The notes: a model not told the origin generated them from the sequence alone. Positions 10,817-21,700 are shown, counted from the first letter of the stretch. The stretch: DNA of 64,000 nucleotides from Rhizobacter sp. Root404 (GCF_001425865.1 NZ_LMDS01000004.1:993586-1057585), one strand, 5' to 3'. Numbers and translations are program-made.

Positions 10817-12283
10817 TCAGCGGCTCGGGCGAACGATGACGAAGTTGACCGTCTCCCCGCGTCGCACCAGCATCGTGATCGTCTTCGACTTGTCCAGCTT
10901 GGCGATCGTCGCGTCGAACTGCTTGGCGCCGGTGATCTCGGTGTTGTCGACCTGGAGCAGCACATCGCCCTCGCGCACGCCGGCCCGCGCTGCCGCCCCT
11001 TCGACGGCTTCGACCCGCACGCCGCCCTTGACCTTCAGTTCGCGGCGCTGCGCGTCGGTCAGCTCGGCCACGGTGAGGCCGAGCGCGCCCGGCACCGCGG
11101 CGGGCGGCTTCGGGGCGCTGTTGCTGTCGCGGCCGGCGCTTGCCGTGCGGTCGGCATCGAATTCGACGACTGCCACGCTGATGTCACGGTACGCACCACG
11201 GCGGAACACCTGAAGCACCGCCTTCGCACCAGGCTTGGCCATGCCGACCATGCGCGGCAGGTCGCCGAACTTTTCGACCGGGCGCCCATCGACCTTGGTG
11301 ATGATGTCGCCGGCCTCGACGCCCGCCTTGTCCGCCGGCCCGCCGGCCTCGACATTGCTGACCAGCGCGCCGACCGGCTTGCCCAGCCCGATGGACTCGG
11401 CGACCTCCTTCGTCACCGGCCCGATCGCCACGCCGATGCGGCCCCGGATCACGCGTCCGCTGGTGCGCAGGCTGTCCGACACGCGCGTGGCCTCGTCGAT
11501 CGGGATCGCGAACGAGATGCCCATGTAGCCGCCCGAGCGGCTGTAGATCTGCGAATTGATGCCGACGACCTCGCCGCGCATGTTGATCAGCGGCCCGCCG
11601 GAGTTGCCGGGGTTGATCGCCACGTCGGTCTGGATCAGCTTGACCAGATCGCCGGTGTCGCGCGCCTTCGCACTGACGATGCCGGCGGTGACGGTGCTTT
11701 CGAGGCCGAACGGCGAGCCGATCGCGATCACCCATTCGCCAACCTTCAGCTTGTTCACGTCGCCGATGCGCACCGTCGGCAAGCCGCTGGCTTCGATCTT
11801 GACCAGCGCCACATCGGAGCGCTTGTCGGCGCCGATCACCTTCGCCTTGAACTCGCGCGAGTCGGTCAACGTGACGATGACTTCGTCCGCACCGTCGATC
11901 ACATGCGCATTCGTCATCACGAAGCCATCGGCGCTGAGCACGAAGCCGGAGCCGACGCCGCGCGTCTGCGGCTCGGCATCGGGCTGCTGCGGCGCACGCG
12001 GATTGGGCCGCTGCGGTGCGGGGATGCCGAAGCGGCGGAAGAACTCCAGCATGTCCTCGTCCATCTCGCCGGTGCCGCGCGAGGCGCGGGCGCGCTCGGT
12101 GGTGCGGATGCCGACCACCGCGGGGCCGACCTTCTCGACCAGGTCGGTGAAGTCGGGCAGGCCCTGCGCGCCGACCGGTGCCGCGGCCAGCGCGCCGGTG
12201 ACGCCGAGACTCATGGCGAGCACGCCGAGGCCAATCCGGCGGCGCAAGGTGGACTGAACAGAACGAACTGCGGCTTGGATCAA
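10817..12283 (-). CDS. degP: Periplasmic serine protease DegP/MucD
   Basis: HtrA-family protease and chaperone that degrades misfolded envelope proteins. From TTG 12283 the protein is 488 residues: a basic start plus hydrophobic core ending near AAAPVGAQ (about 40) forms a Sec signal peptide. The catalytic triad is H127 (TNAHV), D157 (SDVAL) and S228 (GNSGGPL); two PDZ domains follow (about 290-385 and 400-485). TTG is preferred because a strong GGGGGAGG sits 5 nt before it and the resulting signal peptide is normal; the open frame upstream (to 12376) overlaps rseB. It is the last gene of the sigma-E operon, matching algU-mucABD of Pseudomonas. Confidence 0.93.
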   Translation of the reverse strand: MIQAAVRSVQSTLRRRIGLGVLAMSLGVTGALAAAPVGAQGLPDFTDLVEKVGPAVVGIRTTERARASRGTGEMDEDMLEFFRRFGIPAPQRPNPRAPQQPDAEPQTRGVGSGFVLSADGFVMTNAHVIDGADEVIVTLTDSREFKAKVIGADKRSDVALVKIEASGLPTVRIGDVNKLKVGEWVIAIGSPFGLESTVTAGIVSAKARDTGDLVKLIQTDVAINPGNSGGPLINMRGEVVGINSQIYSRSGGYMGISFAIPIDEATRVSDSLRTSGRVIRGRIGVAIGPVTKEVAESIGLGKPVGALVSNVEAGGPADKAGVEAGDIITKVDGRPVEKFGDLPRMVGMAKPGAKAVLQVFRRGAYRDISVAVVEFDADRTASAGRDSNSAPKPPAAVPGALGLTVAELTDAQRRELKVKGGVRVEAVEGAAARAGVREGDVLLQVDNTEITGAKQFDATIAKLDKSKTITMLVRRGETVNFVIVRPSR

Positions 12284-12344
12284 GATCGCCTCCCCCGGCG
12301 CGTTGAAATGACGAACGGAACAACGGCCTGCGAACGCGGCAGGA

Positions 12345-13391
12345 CTACTTGCGGCTGCGCTCCAGGCCCTTGGCAAACAGGCGAAGTGTCGCAGGCGGCA
12401 CGTCGCCCAGAATGGTGACCCACCAGTCGCCCTGCTGTTGCATCAGGGTTTGGGTGGGTCCCACCGCGGCCTGCATCGGCCGCGTGTGGCGCTGCGGATC
12501 GAAGGGCTCGATGAAGACCGACACGTAGGTCAGCCCGTCGGAAAAGATGCTCTGCAGCGCCTGCTGCTCGCCGGCGGCCTTCTCGGGCCGGTTCGCGCCG
12601 GCCATCGGCCGCTTCACGCAGCTGACCTGGCGGAATCCCGGCACCGCGTCGCGCATGGTCCAGCCCTCGGCTTCGAGCCGCGTGGGCGTCAGCACTGGCC
12701 GCACGACGCGATAGCCGTCGAGCTTCTTCATCGGCTGCAGCACGGACTCGGGGTGTGACTTCACGTTGATCGTCACGTCCGAGAACGCGGACGACTCGAG
12801 CACCTCGTTGCGTTCGCCGATCACGTCGGCGCGCAGCAGAAGCCCGGAGGCCTGGTCGGCCCAGAGCCGGTAGCCGTAGCGGAAGGTGTCGCGCGGCTTG
12901 ACGAGCAACACGTCGGCGTCGCGGCCGGCCACGCGCTCCGCGCCTTGCGGTCGCACGTCATAGAACTCGGCGATGCGGTCCCCGCCGGCCTGCAGCAGCG
13001 CCGGGAATTGCGCCAGCGAGTCGCGCTGCTCGATCATCGCGGTCTTATTGGCCGGCCACAGCGTCGTCACCACCTCGTTGTGGCGGTAGACGTGGCGCGC
13101 CTGGCCATCGAGCGCTTCGCTGCGCTCGAACTGGTTCGGCCCTTCGCAGAAGTGCGCGATGCGCGCACTCGACACCGCCCCGCCGCCGCTGACGACGAAG
13201 GTCCCCTGGAAATTGCGGTGGCTGGCCGCTTCGTGGATGCGCAACAACCAGGCGCGCACGTCACGCGTCGGGGCGTCGCCCGCGGGCGCGCTCGCCTGCG
13301 CCCAGGCAGACGACGCCACCAGCGTCGCGGCACCGGCCAGGGCCAGCGCGCGCAAGGGTCGAAAGAGGGTTCGAGCGGGTCGGTTCGGCAC
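12345..13391 (-). CDS. rseB: Sigma-E regulatory protein RseB/MucB
   Basis: Periplasmic protein that binds the anti-sigma factor RseA and shields it from proteolysis, releasing it when stray lipopolysaccharide or lipoprotein is sensed. 348 residues: the N-terminus has arginines, then ALALAGAATLVASSAWAQA, a clear signal peptide. The large lipid-binding domain follows (RNFQGTFVVSGGG, then VLLVKPRDTFRYGYRLWAD), with a smaller C-terminal RseA-binding domain. The start is GTG 13391, shortly after the rseA stop; other open frame upstream lies inside rseA. It precedes degP by 61 bp. Confidence 0.9.
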   Translation of the reverse strand: MPNRPARTLFRPLRALALAGAATLVASSAWAQASAPAGDAPTRDVRAWLLRIHEAASHRNFQGTFVVSGGGAVSSARIAHFCEGPNQFERSEALDGQARHVYRHNEVVTTLWPANKTAMIEQRDSLAQFPALLQAGGDRIAEFYDVRPQGAERVAGRDADVLLVKPRDTFRYGYRLWADQASGLLLRADVIGERNEVLESSAFSDVTINVKSHPESVLQPMKKLDGYRVVRPVLTPTRLEAEGWTMRDAVPGFRQVSCVKRPMAGANRPEKAAGEQQALQSIFSDGLTYVSVFIEPFDPQRHTRPMQAAVGPTQTLMQQQGDWWVTILGDVPPATLRLFAKGLERSRK

Positions 13392-13402
13392 GGTTCGTCG
13401 AG

Positions 13403-14065
13403 TCAGCGACCGGGGACTTCGGCGGTGGCGTTGCGCAGAAAACCCGACGGCACACCGAGCGCCGAGCTGCCGGCGAACTGCTTGTGCGCCGCGAGATAGC
13501 GGTCGAGTCGCGCATCGCGGATCATCTGCCCGCTGCTGACCAGGGCCTGCGGCTCGACGGCGACGCCGGAGGCGCCGACCAGCGTGGCCACCGGTGTTGC
13601 GGGCGCCGACAGGGTGGGCGCCACACTGGCCAAGGCGGGCACGTCGGGCAGCAGACCGGGTGCCCGCGACAGCGTCATCACACCCGCCACGGCGACGAAG
13701 CCCGCGGCGACCGCGGTCGGCGCCATCCAGCCCCAACGCCGACCGCCACTGCCGTTCGCCACCGCACGCGCGGGAACCGGCGACACCGCCGGCGCGTACA
13801 GCGGCTGCGGCGCCAGCACCACCGGCTCCTGCGCCAGGCGTGCGCGCAGGGCCGACATGAAACTCGCATCCCGGGCCGGATCGCTGGCGAGATCGTCCGA
13901 TCGGAGCACGTCCCCGATGAGTTGATAGGTGTGCCAGGCGGCACGGTGATCGGCGCTGTCGCGCCACTCGGCGCAGGTCCGGGAGACCGCGGTCAGTTCC
14001 AGTTCGCCATCGGCCATTGCCGACAAGCGCTCGCGCGCCGCCTGCAGTTCGGAATCGTTCGACAT
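13403..14065 (-). CDS. rseA: Anti-sigma-E factor RseA/MucA
   Basis: Single-pass inner-membrane protein that holds RpoE inactive and is destroyed stepwise under envelope stress. 220 residues from MSNDSELQAARERLSAMADGEL, a typical anti-sigma N-domain (to about 85, with HTYQLIGDVLRSDDLA). After a Pro/Ala linker comes one membrane helix (about TAVAAGFVAVAGVMTLS), then a periplasmic tail ending in a conserved-looking YLAAHKQFAGSSALG. ATG 14065 is chosen for its GGAG six nt upstream; two earlier starts exist in frame. It lies 19 bp downstream of rpoE. Confidence 0.9.
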   Translation of the reverse strand: MSNDSELQAARERLSAMADGELELTAVSRTCAEWRDSADHRAAWHTYQLIGDVLRSDDLASDPARDASFMSALRARLAQEPVVLAPQPLYAPAVSPVPARAVANGSGGRRWGWMAPTAVAAGFVAVAGVMTLSRAPGLLPDVPALASVAPTLSAPATPVATLVGASGVAVEPQALVSSGQMIRDARLDRYLAAHKQFAGSSALGVPSGFLRNATAEVPGR

Positions 14066-14084
14066 CTCGCTCTCCATCAACCTT

Positions 14085-14705
14085 TCACCACCGCTCACCG
14101 TCGCGCGTGTCCAGCAACGGACGCAAGCGCAACGCGATCGCCTCGCGGGCCCGGAAGATCCGCGACCGCACCGTGCCGATCGGGCAATTCATCAGCTCGG
14201 CAATTTCCTCGTAACTGAGACCCTCGATCTCGCGCAGCGTGATCGCCTGGCGAAGGTCGTCGGACAGCGCTTCGATCGCAAAGTTCACTGCCGATGCAAT
14301 TTGCTTGCTCGCCATCACGGCATCAGGGGTTTCGCCGTTGGTCAGTTCGTTCTCGACCCGCGAGCCGGCGTCGTCCTCGTCGTCGCGCGATGCGCGGGCC
14401 GATTCGGTGACCAGGGGGTCGCGTTTGAGTTCCATCAACGCCTTCTTCGCGGTGTTGACGGCGATCCGGTACAGCCAGGTGTAGAAGGCGCTGTCGCCAC
14501 GGAACTGCGGGATCGCACGGTAGGCGCGGATGAAGGTTTCCTGCGCGATGTCGGGTACCAGATCGACGTCGCGCACCATGCGCCCGATCAGGCGTTCGAT
14601 GCGACGCTGGTATTTGACGACCAGCATCTCGAAGGCTTTGACGTCGCCCGCCTTGATCCGCTCGATCAGCGGGGCATCGGCGTCCGGCCGGGTCATGCCG
14701 GTCAT
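14085..14705 (-). CDS. rpoE: RNA polymerase sigma-E factor (AlgU/RpoE)
   Basis: Extracytoplasmic-function sigma factor directing the envelope stress regulon. 206 residues: region 2 carries DIAQETFIRAYRAI and a tryptophan-containing AFYTWLYRIAVNTAK; region 4 carries the helix-turn-helix LSYEEIAELMNCPIGTVRSRIFRAR. Start ATG 14705 lies one base before the stop of the upstream small gene; ATG 14696 is an in-frame alternative. It is followed by rseA, rseB and degP. No clear sigma-E-type promoter was found immediately upstream, so it may be co-transcribed from the fab side. Confidence 0.95.
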   Translation of the reverse strand: MTGMTRPDADAPLIERIKAGDVKAFEMLVVKYQRRIERLIGRMVRDVDLVPDIAQETFIRAYRAIPQFRGDSAFYTWLYRIAVNTAKKALMELKRDPLVTESARASRDDEDDAGSRVENELTNGETPDAVMASKQIASAVNFAIEALSDDLRQAITLREIEGLSYEEIAELMNCPIGTVRSRIFRAREAIALRLRPLLDTRDGERW

Positions 14706-14706
14706 G

Positions 14707-15168
14707 TCAGTGCCCGCCCATCGCATCGTCGTCCGGCCGGGCTGACCGGGACGCGTAGACCGCGCAGCGCAGGGCGTGCCATGCCGCTTCGAGGCCGCGG
14801 CGCTGCACCGGCAGCCAGACGATTTTCCCGGACGGCAGGGGCTTGAAGCGCAGCAGCATCCAGGCGCCCAGATCGAGCATCACGCCCAACTCGCCGGGGA
14901 CCGCGTCGCTCGCCGCGTCGCCCAGGTGCCATGCCTGGCTGTCCCAGCGCAAGTCGATCGGACGCTGGTGCAGCGCCATCCACGCGGGCAGCAGCGCCGC
15001 GGCCGCCCCCAGCACGGTCAGCGCCCACACGGACGCACCGACCGGGTGCTGTTGCGACCCCAACCAGCCCAGCATGACAGCCAACGCGAGCGCCGCCAGC
15101 ACGCCGACGCCGACGCGCCACACACCGAAGCGCTGCAACGAGACCTGGAACGCCGGGGCTGCGCGCAT
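14707..15168 (-). CDS. Small membrane protein between fabF and rpoE
   Basis: 153 residues, family not recognised with certainty. The N-terminal third has two hydrophobic helices (about 19-37, LAALALAVMLGWLG, and about 45-63, ALTVLGAAAALLPAWM). A soluble part follows with several tryptophans and ends in WLPVQRRGLEAAWHALRCAVYASRSARP. The layout, two helices plus a short Trp-rich cytoplasmic domain, recalls YgfX/CptA-like proteins, but I cannot confirm that. It starts 36 bp after fabF and ends one base before the rpoE start, suggesting coupling with the sigma factor. Confidence 0.7.
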   Translation of the reverse strand: MRAAPAFQVSLQRFGVWRVGVGVLAALALAVMLGWLGSQQHPVGASVWALTVLGAAAALLPAWMALHQRPIDLRWDSQAWHLGDAASDAVPGELGVMLDLGAWMLLRFKPLPSGKIVWLPVQRRGLEAAWHALRCAVYASRSARPDDDAMGGH

Positions 15169-15204
15169 CGGCGCGGTGGATCAACGAAGCGGGCAGCGGC
15201 GGCG

Positions 15205-16449
<1,245 letters not shown>

Positions 16450-16482
16450 GGGCTCAGGGAGTTCGGGTTGGGCCGGGCCGGC

Positions 16483-16743
<261 letters not shown>

Positions 16744-16804
16744 TTACAGAAACAGCCCGCGATTCTACGGCCTATAGGGCGCCTTCTCTAAGACACCCGG
16801 CCAT

Positions 16805-16827
16805 ACGCCGGACGGGCCATCCGGCGT
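16805..16827 (-). other. Hairpin between fabG and acpP
   Basis: A perfect 8-bp inverted repeat, ACGCCGGA / TCCGGCGT, with a 7-nt loop, lies 26 bp after the fabG stop. A second small GCGGC/GCCGC hairpin lies between it and fabG. Neither is followed by a U run on the minus strand. A role in mRNA processing or differential acpP expression is possible but unproven. Confidence 0.4.
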
Positions 16828-16852
16828 GACGCGGCACGTGGCCGCATCGTCG

Positions 16853-17605
16853 TCAGTTCATGAACATCCCGCCGTTGACGTGCAACTCGCTGCCGGTGAT
16901 GTAGCCGGCGTGGGGCGAGGCGAGGAACGCCACCGCATGGGCGATGTCGCTGGCGTGGCCGAGCCGGCCGAGCGGGATCTGCGCCATCAGCGCGGTGGTC
17001 TGCGCCTCGGACAGCGATTTGGTCATGTCGGTCTCGATGAACCCGGGCGCGACGCAGTTGACCGTGACCCCGCGGCTGCCGAGCTCGCGCGCCAGCGAGC
17101 GCGTCATGCCGGCGACACCGGCTTTCGCGGCCGCGTAGTTCGCCTGGCCGGCGTTGCCGCTGGCGCCGACGACCGAGGTGATGTTGACGATGCGGCCGTA
17201 GCGCTGCTTCATCATCGGGCGCGTGACCGCCCGGCTGACGCGGAACACCGCCTTCAGGTTGGTGTCGATGACCGCGTCCCAGTCGTCGTCCTTCATCCGC
17301 ATCGACAGCATGTCGCGCGTGATGCCGGCGTTGTTGACGACGACGTGCAACGCGCCGTGCTCCTTGACGATCGCATCGACTGCGGCGTCGACGCCGGCGC
17401 CGTCGTTGACGTTCAGCGTGAGCCCCTTGCTGCCGGGGAAGGCCGCGAGCGCCTCGGTGATCGCGGCGGCGCCGGCGTCGGTGGTGGCGGTGCCGATCAC
17501 CTTCATGCCCTGCTTCGCCAGCTCGAGCGCGATCGCACGGCCGATGCCGCGCGAGGCGCCGGTGACGAGCGCGACCTGCCCTGCCATCTGGACTTCGGTT
17601 GTCAT
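16853..17605 (-). CDS. fabG: 3-oxoacyl-ACP reductase
   Basis: NADPH-dependent reduction of 3-ketoacyl-ACP, the first reductive step of each fatty acid cycle. 250 residues, a classical SDR: GASRGIG cofactor motif at 16-22, NNAG at 91-94 and the catalytic S144, Y157 and K161. ATG 17605 overlaps the fabD stop (ATGA); M7 is an alternative start. The order fabD-fabG-acpP-fabF supports the assignment over other SDRs. Confidence 0.97.
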   Translation of the reverse strand: MTTEVQMAGQVALVTGASRGIGRAIALELAKQGMKVIGTATTDAGAAAITEALAAFPGSKGLTLNVNDGAGVDAAVDAIVKEHGALHVVVNNAGITRDMLSMRMKDDDWDAVIDTNLKAVFRVSRAVTRPMMKQRYGRIVNITSVVGASGNAGQANYAAAKAGVAGMTRSLARELGSRGVTVNCVAPGFIETDMTKSLSEAQTTALMAQIPLGRLGHASDIAHAVAFLASPHAGYITGSELHVNGGMFMN

Positions 17606-18540
17606 GCCAGCATCCCCTTCACATCCGCGAGCGAAGCCGGGTCGAAGATCGTCGCACTCGCCGCGTCCGCGTCGATGCGCTTGACCATGCCCGCGAGGAC
17701 CTTGCCGGGCCCGCATTCGATGAGGTGCGTGACGCCGCGCGCGCGGATCGCCTGCACGGTCTCGACCCAGCGCACCGGGCCGAAGGCCTGGCGGTAGAGC
17801 GCGTCGCGGATCGCGGCCGGATCGGCGTGGACGCTCACGTCGATGTTGTTCACCACGTCGATCTTCGGCGCGGCGATCGGCGTCTCGGCCAAGCGACCGC
17901 GCAGGCGCTCGGCGGCCGGCTTCATCAGGCTGGAATGGAACGGCGCCGACACCGGTAGCGGCAGCGCGCGCTTGGCACCCTTGGCCTTCAGCACCTCGCA
18001 GGCCTTCTCGACCCCGGCCTTGGTGCCGGCGATCACGGTCTGCTTCGGGTCGTTGAAGTTCACGGCCTCGACGGCCTCGCCGCTGGCGGCCGCCACTTCG
18101 GCACAGCCGTCGCGCACGGCCTGGGCGTCCATCCCGAGGATGGCCGCCATCGCGCCGACGCCCACCGGCACCGCGTCCTGCATCGCCTGCGCGCGGAAGC
18201 GCACCAGCGGCAGCGCGTCGGCCAGCGTCAGCGCGCCGGCCGCGACCAGCGCGGTGTATTCACCGAGCGAGTGGCCCGCGACGACGCTGGGCGCGCGGCC
18301 GGTGTCCGCCAGCCAGGCGCGGTAGCAGGCGATGCCGGCGGTCAACATGACCGGCTGGGTGTTGGTCGTCAGGTCGAGCTGGTCCTTCGGGCCGGCATGG
18401 ATCAGCTGCGCCACGTCCTCGCCGAGCGCATCGGAGGCTTCCTGCAGCGTCTGCCGGACGGCGGCGTTGTCGCCCCAGGCGTCGAGCATGCCAACGGCCT
18501 GCGAGCCCTGGCCGGGGAATACGAATGCGAAGGTTGTCAT
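17602..18540 (-). CDS. fabD: Malonyl-CoA:ACP transacylase
   Basis: Loads malonate from CoA onto ACP. 312 residues starting MTTFAFVFPGQGSQ, with the nucleophile S91 in GHSLGEY and the catalytic His in VSAPFHSSLM. The length is canonical. The frame is open well upstream of 18540, but the FPGQGSQ motif sits next to the chosen ATG. Its stop overlaps the fabG start; an 82-bp gap separates it from fabH. Confidence 0.97.
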   Translation of the reverse strand: MTTFAFVFPGQGSQAVGMLDAWGDNAAVRQTLQEASDALGEDVAQLIHAGPKDQLDLTTNTQPVMLTAGIACYRAWLADTGRAPSVVAGHSLGEYTALVAAGALTLADALPLVRFRAQAMQDAVPVGVGAMAAILGMDAQAVRDGCAEVAAASGEAVEAVNFNDPKQTVIAGTKAGVEKACEVLKAKGAKRALPLPVSAPFHSSLMKPAAERLRGRLAETPIAAPKIDVVNNIDVSVHADPAAIRDALYRQAFGPVRWVETVQAIRARGVTHLIECGPGKVLAGMVKRIDADAASATIFDPASLADVKGMLA

Positions 18541-18622
18541 CGGGTGCTGCGCTCGCTGTTGCCAGGGGTGCGCGGTCTGTTGGAATGAGGTGCCTCGGCG
18601 GCGGTTGGGCCGGCAGCGTGGC

Positions 18623-19621
18623 TCAGAGATCGAGCAGCACCGCGCCCCAGGTGAAGCCGCCGCCCACGCCTTCGAGCAGCACCGTGTCGCCGGGCTTGAT
18701 CTTGCCGCTGCGCACCGACTCGTCGAGCGCCAGCGGGATGGACGCGGCCGAGGTGTTGCCATGCTGGTCGACCGTGACGATCAACTTCTCGAGCGGCAGC
18801 TTGAGGCGCTTGGCGGTGCTCTGGAGGATGCGGATGTTGGCCTGGTGCGGAATCAGCCAATCGACGTCCGAGTCGCTGCGGCCGGCCTTCTCGAGCACCG
18901 ACTTGGCCACGTCGTAGAGCACGCCGACAGCCAGCTTGAACACGGCCGGCCCGTCCATCTTGAGCAGCGGGTCACCGAGGATCTGACCGCCGTTGACGTG
19001 CCCGGGGACGCACAGGATGTCGACGTGGCGGCCGTCGGCGTGCAACTCGCTCGCGAGGATGCCGGGGGTGTCGCTCGCCTCCAGGACGACTGCGCCGGCG
19101 CCATCGCCGAAGAGCACGCAGGTGCCGCGATCCTTGAAGTCGAGGATGCGCGAGAACACCTCGGCACCGATGACCAGCGCCTTGCTGGCCGCGCCGGTGC
19201 GGATCATCGAATCGGCGATCGTCAGCGCGTAGACGAAGCCCGAGCACACCGCCTGAACGTCGAACGCGGCGCAGCCGGCGACGCCGAGCTTCTGCTGCAC
19301 GAGGCAGGCGGTCGACGGGAACACCATGTCCGGCGTGCTCGTGGCGACAATGATCAGGTCGATGCTGGCTGCGTCGACATCGGCGGCTTCGAGCGCGTGC
19401 CGCGCCGCGGCAACAGCCAGGTCACTGCTGGACACATCGGGCTCGGCGAAGTGCCGGGCGCGGATGCCGGTGCGCTCGACGATCCACTGATCGGATGTCT
19501 CGATGCCGTCGGCGGCCAGTTGCGCGGCGAGCGCGTCGTTGGTCAGGCGCTTCGGCGGCAGGAAGCTGCCGGTGCCGGTGATGCGCGAGTGGCGGTTCGA
19601 GGAAGTCGAATGTGGTGTCAT
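18623..19621 (-). CDS. fabH: 3-oxoacyl-ACP synthase III
   Basis: Starts fatty acid synthesis by condensing acetyl-CoA with malonyl-ACP. 332 residues, with nucleophile C126 (QAVCSGF), His in PHQANIRI and Asn in HGNTSAAS. The first dozen Ser/Thr-rich residues before [12 protein letters not shown] are a little longer than usual, but ATG 19621 overlaps the plsX stop and is the natural start. Confidence 0.97.
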   Translation of the reverse strand: MTPHSTSSNRHSRITGTGSFLPPKRLTNDALAAQLAADGIETSDQWIVERTGIRARHFAEPDVSSSDLAVAAARHALEAADVDAASIDLIIVATSTPDMVFPSTACLVQQKLGVAGCAAFDVQAVCSGFVYALTIADSMIRTGAASKALVIGAEVFSRILDFKDRGTCVLFGDGAGAVVLEASDTPGILASELHADGRHVDILCVPGHVNGGQILGDPLLKMDGPAVFKLAVGVLYDVAKSVLEKAGRSDSDVDWLIPHQANIRILQSTAKRLKLPLEKLIVTVDQHGNTSAASIPLALDESVRSGKIKPGDTVLLEGVGGGFTWGAVLLDL

Positions 19622-20697
19622 GCGGTGCGAGCGATGTCTGGCGCGTCGCCCGCGGCAGACGGCACGGCGGGCATCGCGGCCAGCGATTCGAGAATCCGGT
19701 CGTGGACCCGATCCAGCAGGCCGTTTCGAGCGGCATCATAAGCCCGATTCAGCGCGTGTTCGAACGCAAAGGCATCGGCCGAGCCGTGGCTCTTGAACAC
19801 CAGCCCGCGCAGGCCGAGCAGCGCCGCGCCGTTGTAGCGCCGGTGGTCCACCCGCTTCTGCAGGCGCTTGAGCACCGGCAGCGCGGCGAGTGCGGCGAGC
19901 TTGCTCAACGGGTTGCGCGTGAACTCCTGCTTGACGAACTTCGAGAGCATCGACGCCAGGCCCTCGGAAGTCTTTAGCGCGACGTTGCCGACGAAGCCGT
20001 CGCAGACGACGATGTCGGTCGTGCCCTTGAAGATGTCGTTGCCTTCGACGTTGCCGTGGAAGTTCAGCATGCCGCTGGCCGCGGCGTTGCGCAGCAGCTC
20101 GGCGGCTTGCTTGATCGTCTCGCTGCCCTTGATCGCCTCTTCGCCGATGTTGAGCAGGCCGACGCTCGGATTGGCCTTGCCTTCGACGGCCGCGACCAGC
20201 GCGCTGCCCATCACCGCGAACTGCAGCAGGTGTTCGGCGGTGCAGTCGACGTTCGCGCCCAGGTCGAGCACGGTCGTCCCGCCATCGCGCTCGTTCGGCA
20301 GCACGGTCGCAATGGCCGGACGGTCGATGCCTTCGAGTGTCTTCAGCACGTAGCGCGACACCGCCATCAGCGCGCCGGTGTTGCCGGCGGAGACGCAGGC
20401 GTGCGCCGCGGCCTGGCCGTCGGCACCGGGCTTGACCTGGCTGACCGCGACGCGCAGCGACGAATCCTTCTTGCGCCGCAGCGCCACCTCGATCGCGTCG
20501 TCCATCTCGACGACTTCGGTCGCCGTCACGACCCGGCAGCGCGCCCAGCCCACCGCATCGGCCAGCGCCTCGGCGCGGCCGACGAGGATCAGCTCGGCCT
20601 CGGGATGCGCCGCGAGGAACGCCTGGCACGCCGGCAAGGTGGCAGACGGACCGTGGTCACCGCCCATGCAGTCGACGGCGAGGCGGATCGTGCTCAT
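19618..20697 (-). CDS. plsX: Phosphate acyltransferase PlsX
   Basis: Makes acyl-phosphate from acyl-ACP, feeding PlsY for phosphatidic acid synthesis. 359 residues beginning [17 protein letters not shown], the family signature, with [10 protein letters not shown] and [15 protein letters not shown] further on. Length fits. The C-terminal about 25 residues ([10 protein letters not shown]...) are an unconserved-looking Ala-rich tail. It is in the common rpmF-plsX-fabH order. Confidence 0.96.
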   Translation of the reverse strand: MSTIRLAVDCMGGDHGPSATLPACQAFLAAHPEAELILVGRAEALADAVGWARCRVVTATEVVEMDDAIEVALRRKKDSSLRVAVSQVKPGADGQAAAHACVSAGNTGALMAVSRYVLKTLEGIDRPAIATVLPNERDGGTTVLDLGANVDCTAEHLLQFAVMGSALVAAVEGKANPSVGLLNIGEEAIKGSETIKQAAELLRNAAASGMLNFHGNVEGNDIFKGTTDIVVCDGFVGNVALKTSEGLASMLSKFVKQEFTRNPLSKLAALAALPVLKRLQKRVDHRRYNGAALLGLRGLVFKSHGSADAFAFEHALNRAYDAARNGLLDRVHDRILESLAAMPAVPSAAGDAPDIARTA

Positions 20698-20719
20698 CGC
20701 CTCGCCCACGCAGCACAAA

Positions 20720-20752
20720 CGCCCGGCCCTGCGCTGTGGCGCAGGCCGGGCG
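20720..20752 (-). terminator. Strong hairpin between rpmF and plsX
   Basis: A very GC-rich stem of 14 pairs with a single bulged C (20720-20734 with 20739-20752, 4-nt loop). On the minus strand it is followed by only three U residues (20719-20717 region). It could act as a partial terminator that lowers plsX-fab expression relative to ribosomal protein L32, or simply stabilise the upstream mRNA end. Confidence 0.4.
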
Positions 20753-20836
20753 ATGCCGCAGATTCAGTGAAGACTCGGAGCACGGACCGTGTACGCGACT
20801 GCCGCGACCGGTTCGATGCGCGCAGGCGGAAGCGCC

Positions 20837-21019
20837 TTACGCGTCCGCCTTGGTCTTCAGCACCTTGCGACCGCGGTAGAAGCCGGTCGGGCTGATGTGG
20901 TGACGCAGGTGCTGCTCACCTGTCGTCGGCTCGATCGCGGTGCCCGGGGTGTTCAGGGCATTGTGCGAGCGGTGCATGCCGCGCTTCGACGGGGACTTCT
21001 TGTTCTGTTGGACGGCCAT
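20837..21019 (-). CDS. rpmF: 50S ribosomal protein L32
   Basis: Small basic protein of the large ribosomal subunit. 60 residues starting [19 protein letters not shown], a near-invariant N-terminus. The Cys pairs of zinc-binding L32 are absent; this is the cysteine-free form usual in proteobacteria. A GGAG lies six nt before the ATG. It is flanked by yceD upstream and plsX downstream, the standard arrangement. Confidence 0.97.
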   Translation of the reverse strand: MAVQQNKKSPSKRGMHRSHNALNTPGTAIEPTTGEQHLRHHISPTGFYRGRKVLKTKADA

Positions 21020-21064
21020 GGGCTTCTCCGAAGGATCCGGGGTATTGCGGGGCGTCGGAAACCT

Positions 21065-21086
21065 ACGCCTGCTGGTGGGCAGGCGT
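21065..21086 (-). other. Hairpin in the rpmF leader
   Basis: A perfect 8-bp inverted repeat, ACGCCTGC / GCAGGCGT, with a 6-nt loop lies in the 129-bp gap between yceD and rpmF, 46 bp before the rpmF start. There is no U run. It may be a leader structure for ribosomal protein control or a processing site; function unknown. Confidence 0.35.
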
Positions 21087-21148
21087 TCAAGAACTACAGC
21101 GCCTGCTGGAAAGCCCGCGATTCTAGCACGCAGGGGAAACTCGAAGCA

Positions 21149-21700
21149 TCAGTTCGGCTTGGAGCCCTTCAGCGCGGCCAGGGCCGCGAACGGGTTCGGC
21201 CTTTCGGCCAGTGGCTCGTCCCCGCTTTCCGGGGCGACGAGCGGCACCGGGCACACCTCGTGCCTCGGCACGATCGGCAGCGCCAGCAGCAGTTCGTCCT
21301 CGATCAGTTCCCGCAAGTCGAGCGCGCGGGTCAGCGCCAGGACGTCGTCCTCGCTGTCGGTGTCCAGTTGCGCTGCGGCGTCCTCGCCGTGCACGAACAG
21401 GAAGCTGCGCTCGAGCGCCAACGGAACCTCGACCGGCTTCAGGCAGCGCTGGCATTCGAGCGGCACGCGGGTCGTCGCATTCACGTGCAACCAGACCTGG
21501 GCTTCGCCGCCGCGCTGGGGGCGCGCTTCGCCCCGCGCCTGCCAGGCCACGTCGCCGTCATCGGCCGGCAACGCATCGGCGACTGCCGAATCGGTCAGGC
21601 GGCCGAACTGCCGCAGCGGCCAGCGCCCTTCCAGGGTACCGGCGGCCTTGGCGAAGGCCGCCACGTCGAGGCGCAGCGGATCGAAATCTCGGGAACTCAT
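21149..21700 (-). CDS. yceD: YceD/DUF177 protein (23S rRNA accumulation)
   Basis: Family found directly upstream of rpmF and linked in E. coli to 23S rRNA accumulation; the biochemical role is unsettled. 183 residues from MSSRDFDPLRLDV. The family pattern is visible: LECQRCLKPVEVPLALERSFLFV in the middle and an acidic EDDVLALTRALDLRELIEDELLLALPIVPRHEVC. The first two of these cysteines form CxxC, suggesting metal binding. A longer frame starts at 21742, but ATG 21700 matches the family. It is divergent from maf, 34 bp away. Confidence 0.9.
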   Translation of the reverse strand: MSSRDFDPLRLDVAAFAKAAGTLEGRWPLRQFGRLTDSAVADALPADDGDVAWQARGEARPQRGGEAQVWLHVNATTRVPLECQRCLKPVEVPLALERSFLFVHGEDAAAQLDTDSEDDVLALTRALDLRELIEDELLLALPIVPRHEVCPVPLVAPESGDEPLAERPNPFAALAALKGSKPN

